Source: Candidatus Poribacteria bacterium (GTDB lineage Bacteria; Poribacteria; WGA-4E; WGA-3G). From it: 40,933 nucleotides of DNA. The notes beneath the pieces are model-generated. The model was not told where the DNA came from, made no database searches, and saw only the letters and a list, made by a program, of their open reading frames with translations. Shown here piece by piece: positions 35,751-40,933 of the stretch. The stretch lies in contig RKRR01000066.1 of the NCBI GenBank assembly GCA_007571305.1, positions 1-40,933 of the forward strand, written 5' to 3'. The stretch's first letter is position 1. Every line of letters starts with the position of its first letter. Both the position numbers and the translations under genes were made by a program.

Positions 35751-35865
35751 TTATAGTAGATTCCGTAATGACTTGGACATTTGTAGCCTCGTGTGAACTC
35801 TGAAGTTATCTGTTCTGACTGGCACCGCCTAACAGGCACTGCTACACGTGTGAACTTTACTATAA
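35751..35865. repeat. MITE-like element, family A copy 3 (worn right end)
   Basis: Left end TTATAGTAGATTCCG (35751-35765) is identical to copy 1; right end is GAACTTTACTATAA (35852-35865), diverged. Core (reverse) at 35822-35846. Two family A copies thus lie within 360 bp in an otherwise gene-free gap. Confidence 0.75.
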
Positions 35866-35879
35866 GAACGGGACCTTAG

Positions 35880-36695
35880 CTAAATTGTCACGACGTGTGG
35901 AACTTCCTCGAACTTCACATTGTGCGCTGCTGCCCACTCCGCCGCTGCGTTCCCACCGCTACCAAGAAATTGCTTACCGAGATCATCGAGATTCTCCATC
36001 ACCTTTTCTTCAGGTTGCAGTGTGTCGTTGTAGTATAGTAGATAAGGTTCCGGCTTGAGCCATGCGTAGTGGTATCCGTAGATAACGACTTTCGCGACAT
36101 TCTCTGTGAAGTTGACACCTGCGGTATGATAGATACGGTTTTCAAAGAAAAACGCATCGCCTGCACGCAAGACAGGTTCATCGTGAGGTTCAAGCGGGTC
36201 GATTTCGCCTTCGGGGATACCCAAGGGTTCACCCGATAGATGACTTTTTGGAACAAAAAGCGTCCCACCGGAATTCGGCAAGGTGAAATCCGTCAAGCAG
36301 TACCCTACTTTCAAACCGACGCGTGGACAATCCTTGTGTCCGAGGTCTAAAAATATACCCGCATCTCGATGCCATCCACGGCTTTCCAGTTTCTGAGGCG
36401 GTTGCGGATGCTTGTAGATGAGAGCAGTATTCGTGATATGGATATTCGTGCCAAGCAGTTGGATGACTAAGGAAATCGCTTTTGTCTGCGATGTGAGTTC
36501 CGCGAAGACAGGCTCCTGCACCAAACCATCCCGCTTATGCGCATAATAGCCGTTATACTCAAACAATGCCATCAGCCGGTCCCCTGCCTCGGTCAAGCGA
36601 TCTATCATGTCGCTGTCAAGTACTGACCGCACGATGAAGTATCCGCTCTCTTCAAATTCCTTACGCTGCATGTCTGTCAACTGGACGAATTCCAT
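35880..36695 (-). CDS. Phytanoyl-CoA dioxygenase (PhyH) family protein, paralogue
   Basis: A 271-residue Fe(II)/2-oxoglutarate dioxygenase, close paralogue of 26791-27639. The iron triad is H109-x-D111 (GWHRDAG) and H190 (NRIYHTAG). It differs from its paralogue by a shorter C-terminal part. The ATG at 36695 is directly preceded (reverse strand) by the conserved leader, whose AAGGAAAA is the ribosome-binding site. It stands alone, without the Gfo/Idh partner, next to the ABC transporter on the other strand. Confidence 0.92.
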   Translation of the reverse strand: MEFVQLTDMQRKEFEESGYFIVRSVLDSDMIDRLTEAGDRLMALFEYNGYYAHKRDGLVQEPVFAELTSQTKAISLVIQLLGTNIHITNTALIYKHPQPPQKLESRGWHRDAGIFLDLGHKDCPRVGLKVGYCLTDFTLPNSGGTLFVPKSHLSGEPLGIPEGEIDPLEPHDEPVLRAGDAFFFENRIYHTAGVNFTENVAKVVIYGYHYAWLKPEPYLLYYNDTLQPEEKVMENLDDLGKQFLGSGGNAAAEWAAAHNVKFEEVPHVVTI

Positions 36696-36713
36696 TTTTT
36701 AATTTTCCTTGCG
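36696..36713 (-). repeat. Conserved leader element, copy 3 (reverse strand)
   Basis: The reverse strand reads CCGCAAGG-AAAATTAAAAA directly before the PhyH ATG, matching the leaders at 4367 and 32075. Confidence 0.6.
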
Positions 36714-36987
36714 GTTAAATCAGGCGACATTCGAGTTTTGGCGTTCCTCGCTCGAATCCATCCTCCTAGTGCAAACCTATAAAGGCTTGTAGGACAATGT
36801 TCCGGACTTCGCACTTGGTGCTATAAAGATTGGACGTTTTGCGGAATATCTTCTAAATATGGTAGCATAAATTGAAACTGCTGTCTACCCGTCCCCTTCT
36901 TCTGCGGGAGGGATCTCGGGATCCCGAAGCTTTCTGATAACTCACTTCTGATTGCTGATAGTGACACTTTCAAGGAGAAAGAAAAAC

Positions 36988-37758
36988 ATGATTTACGTTA
37001 CACACCTCACAAAAAAATATGGGCGGACCACAGCAGTTGACGACATCAGTTTTGAAGTACAACAGGGCGAAATCGTCGGGTATCTCGGTCCTAATGGCGC
37101 AGGAAAAAGTACAACCCTTAAAATGCTCGTCGGCTTGCTTCAACCTACATCGGGTGAGATCTCAGTCGCGGGGTATGATGCCGCAACTGAACTGCTTGAA
37201 CTCAAGCAGCGTATCGGATACGTTCCAGAAGAAGCGCAACTCTACGAACACCTCACTTTGGTAGAGCATCTACAATTAATGGGCAGACTCTATCACGTAG
37301 AAGAAACGTTAATAGCGCAGAAAATAACAGGCTTGGTAAGACTTTTTGACATGGAAACGCAGGCGAACCAAAGGATAAGCAGTTTTTCACAAGGCATGCG
37401 CCAAAAGAGTCTCATTATGTCTGCTCTGTTACATAATCCGGATGTCCTCTTTTTAGATGAACCCTTTACCAATCTGGATGTAACAACGGTGACGCTCATG
37501 AAGGCGGTGCTACAACGTTTGGCTGAGTTAGGAAAGGCGATCCTCTACTGTACACACATTCTTGAAGTCGCTGAGACCCTCTGCCCACGAATTATGATTA
37601 TCAACGCCGGAAAACTCATTGTCGACGCACCGGTGGCAGAATTGCGCCAGCAGACGAATCAGACGGCACTCAACGAGATTTTCACACAACTCACAGAAAC
37701 AACTGGGATCGACGAAAAAACAGAGGAAGCCATTCGGATCGTGATGGAAGGAACGTAG
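36988..37758 (+). CDS. ABC transporter ATP-binding protein
   Basis: A 256-residue ATPase. ATG 36988 is preferred over the upstream 36952 because AAGGAGAAAG lies 8-17 nt before it. Walker A GPNGAGKST (33-41), Q-loop region, signature SSFSQGMRQK, Walker B VLFLDEP and the His-loop CTHIL are all present. It resembles the CcmA/NatA type of exporters. It is followed 1 bp after its stop by a membrane protein, forming a two-gene exporter operon. Substrate unknown. Confidence 0.93.
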   Translation: MIYVTHLTKKYGRTTAVDDISFEVQQGEIVGYLGPNGAGKSTTLKMLVGLLQPTSGEISVAGYDAATELLELKQRIGYVPEEAQLYEHLTLVEHLQLMGRLYHVEETLIAQKITGLVRLFDMETQANQRISSFSQGMRQKSLIMSALLHNPDVLFLDEPFTNLDVTTVTLMKAVLQRLAELGKAILYCTHILEVAETLCPRIMIINAGKLIVDAPVAELRQQTNQTALNEIFTQLTETTGIDEKTEEAIRIVMEGT

Positions 37759-37759
37759 G

Positions 37760-39364
37760 ATGCTTGAAAAAATCGCGGAAATGCTCGGTGCCTCCCCGAC
37801 CCAATATAAGTATCTTTTAAACACGGAAAGAGTAGTCGAGAAACGTGCGCTTCGCGGACAGCGTGGCAATAACTTATCGCTTACCTTGACTTGTGTTTTC
37901 TGCTTTGTTATGAGTCTCTCACTCGCGTTCACACTGCTCCTTTCCTTGGATGTGTTCACCTATGCACTTTTAGGTATAACAATGTCTATGATGGTAGTAG
38001 CACTCTGGACTGTTCCATACTTTGATATCCTTCTAAGTCCCGTTAACTACTCCGTTGTAGCGCATACGCCAGTAACATCGCGCACGTATTTCCTCGTGAA
38101 GTTAACGCAACTCCTCACTTACACCGTCCTACTGTTAGGAAGTTTGAATCTCTTACCTGCTGTCTGTGGTATCTGGATCCATGCAAGAGAGTCCTCTCAA
38201 TTCGAATTTCTGTTCCCTTTCGTATACCTTCCCATCGTCTTTATGTCCGGTTTTTTCACGATAGGTGTGATGACTGTGTTTGCGGGATATTTGACAAAAC
38301 TCTACACCAAGAAAGGGACCCGACATATTGCACAGTACGCCCAGTTTGTGTTTCCGGCTCTTTTTCCATTGTTGTGGATTCTCGCGATTCATTTACCAGG
38401 GGAAGTCAAGGCGGAAGAGCTGAGATCAGTTCTGAAATGGTTCTATGCGCTTCCGAACGGTTGGTTTGCCGGGGCAGTTTCGCTTGCGATGGGGCAAACG
38501 GAATCACACTTCCTGATACTAACAGGACTTTCGATCGTCTCAACGCTCTTTTTGGTGTTGGTTCCACTTCGGAGTATCGCGAAGAGTTATTCGAAATATC
38601 TCTCTTACTTATTGGAATCTGGGAGTCGACAAGACTCTGCGTTGCGGGTAAAAACACCGCTGCTTGCGGGAATGTTCCGAAATTCTACGATACGTGCTGG
38701 ACTTTGTCTCAGTACCGCGTATCTGTGCCGCGATAGACATATACTCCGACAATTCTTTGCCTTGATCGGGGCTATTCTCATAATGGGAGTTATCTCTACT
38801 CGGGATGAGGTATTCTCTTTAAAGTTTTTTTATGAGTCCTATGTTATCGGACTAAGCCCAGGTTTCTCTATTATCTTCTGCTTTATCGGGACAGGTTTTG
38901 TTGGTAGTTTCCTTTTACCTGTTAGGTATTCAGAACACTGGAGAGCGTCGTGGATGTTAAAACTTCCGCCACTTTCGGCACCGCGTGATTTATGGCGAGG
39001 CGTGCAGGCGACTGCCCTTCTCTATCTTGCGATCCCATTTACGATTCTTATGTCTTGCATCGCTACTTTTATTTGGGGAGTCTTTGGCGTGCTTTACGTT
39101 TTACCGGGATTCATGAGCTTACTCTATTATATTCTCTTATACCCAAAGCCTCAATCCGGATTGCCTCTTTCTGAAGAATTTATCCAGAAGCAGATGGCTT
39201 CAAAATCTTGGATACCTCTTTTATGTAGTGGACTTGTTGTTATAGTCTTTGTAGGGGTGCTATCTTTGGCTTACCTGCTGAATGTGTGGGTATATTTCGC
39301 GGTCTATTGCGTTATGGTGGTAGGTGGGTCTGTCTATTTTATCTATTATTTTATGAAAAAATGA
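37760..39364 (+). CDS. ABC transporter permease-like integral membrane protein
   Basis: A 534-residue polytopic membrane protein with about 12 hydrophobic segments (for example near 37-77, 78-92, 115-133, 150-175, 195-215, 250-268, 330-345, 360-385, 415-455, 485-530). It starts immediately after the ATPase stop, implying translational coupling. It shows no close match to a named permease family; the operon context makes it the membrane subunit. The soluble loop near 270-310 is basic. Stop TGA at 39362-39364. Confidence 0.85.
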   Translation: MLEKIAEMLGASPTQYKYLLNTERVVEKRALRGQRGNNLSLTLTCVFCFVMSLSLAFTLLLSLDVFTYALLGITMSMMVVALWTVPYFDILLSPVNYSVVAHTPVTSRTYFLVKLTQLLTYTVLLLGSLNLLPAVCGIWIHARESSQFEFLFPFVYLPIVFMSGFFTIGVMTVFAGYLTKLYTKKGTRHIAQYAQFVFPALFPLLWILAIHLPGEVKAEELRSVLKWFYALPNGWFAGAVSLAMGQTESHFLILTGLSIVSTLFLVLVPLRSIAKSYSKYLSYLLESGSRQDSALRVKTPLLAGMFRNSTIRAGLCLSTAYLCRDRHILRQFFALIGAILIMGVISTRDEVFSLKFFYESYVIGLSPGFSIIFCFIGTGFVGSFLLPVRYSEHWRASWMLKLPPLSAPRDLWRGVQATALLYLAIPFTILMSCIATFIWGVFGVLYVLPGFMSLLYYILLYPKPQSGLPLSEEFIQKQMASKSWIPLLCSGLVVIVFVGVLSLAYLLNVWVYFAVYCVMVVGGSVYFIYYFMKK

Positions 39365-39393
39365 TGCAGAGTAAAAAAGCACAAAAAATTAAC

Positions 39394-39423
39394 TTGATAT
39401 AACTTAACAAAAATTGATATAAT
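39394..39423 (+). promoter_or_regulatory. Sigma-70-type promoter of the DUF5131 gene
   Basis: TTGATA (39394-39399), 18-nt spacer, TATAAT (39418-39423), about 85 nt before the ATG at 39508. TTGATATAA occurs twice in this region. Confidence 0.7.
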
Positions 39424-39507
39424 TAGCGTAAAGTAATTTTTCATAAATAAAATTAGAAGGAATGCAAAACCCATCACAGTTCACGCTCTTAGGATGAGGG
39501 TAAACCT

Positions 39508-40248
39508 ATGGCAACTCAATCCTCAAAAATCGAGTGGACAGAATCTACATGGAATCCTGTGCGCGGTTGCACCCGTGTCTCTGAGGGCTGTCGGTTCTGT
39601 TATGCAGAACGAATAGCGGCACGGTTTTCGGGCAAAGGGATGGCGTACGAAGGTCTGGCTGAGAATACCAAAGCAGGACCGCGGTGGACAAAACAGGTAC
39701 GCCTTGTCCCTGAGCTGCTTAACGAACCCCTGAAATGGAGAACACCCCGTCGAATTTTTGTCAACTCTATGAGTGATCTGTTTCATGAACAGGTTGAATT
39801 ATCTTTTATTCAAAAAGTTTTCGATGTTATGAGGAGAGCGGACAGGCACCAATTCCAAGTTCTGACAAAGCGATCCGAACGACTGCTGGAATTCAGTCCA
39901 AAGTTGCCATGGTACCCTAACGTCTGGATGGGGGTTAGTGTTGAGGATAATCGGGTGACACATCGGATTGATGCTCTCAGACAAACTGGAGCTCAAATCA
40001 AATTTCTCTCACTTGAGCCACTACTTGGTGCCCTCCCAAATTTGACATTGGAGGGGATAGACTGGGTCATTGTAGGCGGTGAGTCCGGTCCCGGTGCCCG
40101 CGAAATGCAGAAAAAATGGGTTATTGACATCCGCGACCAGTGTGTGGATGCCAATGTTATGTTTTTCTTTAAGCAGTGGGGTGGCAAACGTAAATCAAAA
40201 ACCGGAAGGAAATTAGATGGACGGACTTACGACGAAATACCGGTTTGA
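39508..40248 (+). CDS. DUF5131 (phage Gp37/Gp68-like) three-cysteine-motif protein
   Basis: A 246-residue DUF5131/Gp37/Gp68-family protein. The opening IEWTESTWNPVRGCTRVSEGC and FCYAER contains the CX6CX2C motif (Cys21, Cys28, Cys31) reminiscent of radical-SAM-type cluster binding. RIFVNSMSDLFHE, FQVLTKRSERL, NVWMGVSVEDN, FLSLEPLLG, DWVIVGGESGPGAR and MFFFKQWGG are hallmark segments; all are present, so the gene is full length. GATGAGGGT precedes the ATG. The usual partner, a three-Cys-motif partner (TcmP) gene, is not next to it here. The family is common in phages and defence-rich regions; the reaction is unknown. Confidence 0.92.
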   Translation: MATQSSKIEWTESTWNPVRGCTRVSEGCRFCYAERIAARFSGKGMAYEGLAENTKAGPRWTKQVRLVPELLNEPLKWRTPRRIFVNSMSDLFHEQVELSFIQKVFDVMRRADRHQFQVLTKRSERLLEFSPKLPWYPNVWMGVSVEDNRVTHRIDALRQTGAQIKFLSLEPLLGALPNLTLEGIDWVIVGGESGPGAREMQKKWVIDIRDQCVDANVMFFFKQWGGKRKSKTGRKLDGRTYDEIPV

Positions 40249-40284
40249 AATTCTCGCCACCGTCGGTGTATTAGAACTGTAATC

Positions 40285-40722
40285 TCAAACCCTTGGCAAA
40301 TCATCTGCAAGCAGAGCCGCGGATACAGATTTTTTCGCCGCTTCTTGTTCAGGACGTTCGATATGAAAATAATGAAACCACTCTTTGAAATCTTCAGCAA
40401 GAAAATTTCCGTCATATTCTTCCTTGAACTGATCGTGGCACTCTTCCATATAGACGCGTAGGTAGCTGCTGGCGCGTTCAAGTGCTTTCCAATCAAAGAT
40501 ATTTGAAGGCATCTCGATCGTCCCACCCTCAAGCATATTACTTCGCATCTTCAAATAGTAAGAATATCGAGTGCTCATTATAAAATCAATGAGTCTGTCT
40601 AAGATTTTTGAAGGGATCTGTAACATTTTACCGTTCAATAAGTCCTGCCGAGTACCAATTTCCTTATCCAAATCTCGATTAAGCATACATCCAACGATAA
40701 CATCAAAAATTTTGTCTAACAT
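40285..40722 (-). CDS. Unknown protein, 145 residues
   Basis: Not recognised. The protein is mostly helical, charged, without signal peptide or membrane segment, and contains two adjacent parts with similar rhythm (MLQIPSKILDRLIDFIM and TIEMPSNIFDWKALERASSYL). AAAGGAT lies before the ATG on the reverse strand, and a good reverse promoter lies 80 nt upstream (40803-40831), which supports a real gene. It is convergent with the DUF5131 gene (36-bp gap). Confidence 0.65.
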   Translation of the reverse strand: MLDKIFDVIVGCMLNRDLDKEIGTRQDLLNGKMLQIPSKILDRLIDFIMSTRYSYYLKMRSNMLEGGTIEMPSNIFDWKALERASSYLRVYMEECHDQFKEEYDGNFLAEDFKEWFHYFHIERPEQEAAKKSVSAALLADDLPRV

Positions 40723-40802
40723 TTTTATTTATCCTTTGCAACAAATTGTGAATATAATACCTATTTCGGGCTTGGTTCGCGTTTTTTTTGCCGAGGGGAT
40801 TA

Positions 40803-40831
40803 ATACTAACATTGATGTGCAAAAACGTCAA
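40803..40831 (-). promoter_or_regulatory. Reverse-strand sigma-70-type promoter
   Basis: Reverse strand TTGACG (40831-40826), 17-nt spacer, TAGTAT (40808-40803), 80 nt before the ATG of the unknown gene at 40722. Confidence 0.65.
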
Positions 40832-40889
40832 GAAAAATTAAATCCATTCGGCAATCTAAACTCAGGGGACTCTGCTAACCGAAAACCAA

Positions 40890-40916
40890 AATTTAGATTG
40901 CATTACAATCTAAATT
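40890..40916. promoter_or_regulatory. Palindromic operator candidate
   Basis: AATTTAGATTG (40890-40900), CATTA (40901-40905), CAATCTAAATT (40906-40916): perfect 11-bp arms. A third half-site CAATCTAAA lies at 40852-40860. The palindrome covers the -35 of the rightward promoter, so a repressor dimer binding here is plausible. Confidence 0.6.
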
Positions 40917-40926
40917 CTGCTATAGT
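40898..40926 (+). promoter_or_regulatory. Rightward promoter at window edge
   Basis: TTGCAT (40898-40903), 17-nt spacer ending in TGC, TATAGT (40921-40926), an extended -10. It drives a gene beyond the right end of the window. Confidence 0.6.
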
Positions 40927-40933
40927 TACACTA

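Noticed and set aside
72..40248. Genome-wide reassignment of TGA (code 4 or 25)
   Set aside because: TGA ends several well-bounded genes (10769, 11496, 21125, 39364, 40248) with normal protein ends, so only context-dependent decoding fits.
1..40933. CRISPR array or intact insertion sequence
   Set aside because: The repeats are dispersed, not evenly spaced, and no Cas or transposase reading frame was found.

Overview
The window is about 41 kb of bacterial DNA of moderate GC content. It is packed with PIG-L deacetylase, PhyH dioxygenase, Gfo/Idh/MocA, amidohydrolase-2, TPR, PD40 and FG-GAP/FlgD-sorting proteins, and it has many short intergenic inverted-repeat elements. That mix resembles a Candidatus Poribacteria-like genome (sponge-associated or free-living marine). 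This is inferred from gene content; there is no rRNA marker. TGA is the ordinary stop of many genes (for example at 10769, 11496, 39364 and 40248), so the genetic code is standard.

The most striking content is two genes interrupted by an in-frame TGA that look like selenoprotein genes. (1) At 72-1760 the sequence before and after a TGA at 903-905 forms one 562-residue protein. It reads ...LDDESC-U-GTGK..., which matches the SCUG redox motif and surroundings of animal selenoprotein N (SELENON). It is fused to a C-terminal TlpA/AhpC-like redoxin domain. A perfect 7-bp hairpin with a GGUC loop lies 17 nt after the TGA, where a bacterial SECIS element should be. (2) At 18222-18467 a DUF5069-like 81-residue protein has TGA where the family has a conserved Cys (Y-x-C-P-x-D), and a 6-bp hairpin with a UGGA loop lies 13 nt downstream. 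Neither is visible to a standard gene caller.

Layout: 72-3125, selenoprotein-N/redoxin fusion followed by a TPR-redoxin paralogue with a C-terminal frameshift; 3424-8240, TIM-barrel sugar isomerase, PIG-L deacetylase and a reverse-strand Gfo/Idh oxidoreductase; 8682-9857, two small exported proteins ending in a strong terminator; 10374-18134, envelope block (TPR lipoprotein, CsgG/LPP20-like lipoprotein, metallopeptidase/PD40/Omp85-like barrel protein, UPF0182 membrane protein); 18222-21735, DUF5069 selenoprotein, PheA, QueG and a beta-propeller; 22199-25494, giant FG-GAP protein and QueF; 25740-27639 reverse, PhyH and Gfo/Idh; 27859-31879, TPR, GMC oxidoreductase and PLP enzyme; 32095-36695, two amidohydrolase paralogues around an orphan HsdR_N-like nuclease, plus a second PhyH; 36988-39364, ABC transporter; 39508-40722, DUF5131 protein and a convergent unknown gene; the right edge carries divergent promoters with a palindromic operator candidate.

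Non-coding structure: two families of MITE-like elements share a hairpin core (8 copies here), and a conserved leader (CCGCAAGG-AAATTAAAAA type) precedes three unrelated genes. No tRNA, rRNA, CRISPR array or intact IS transposase was seen.
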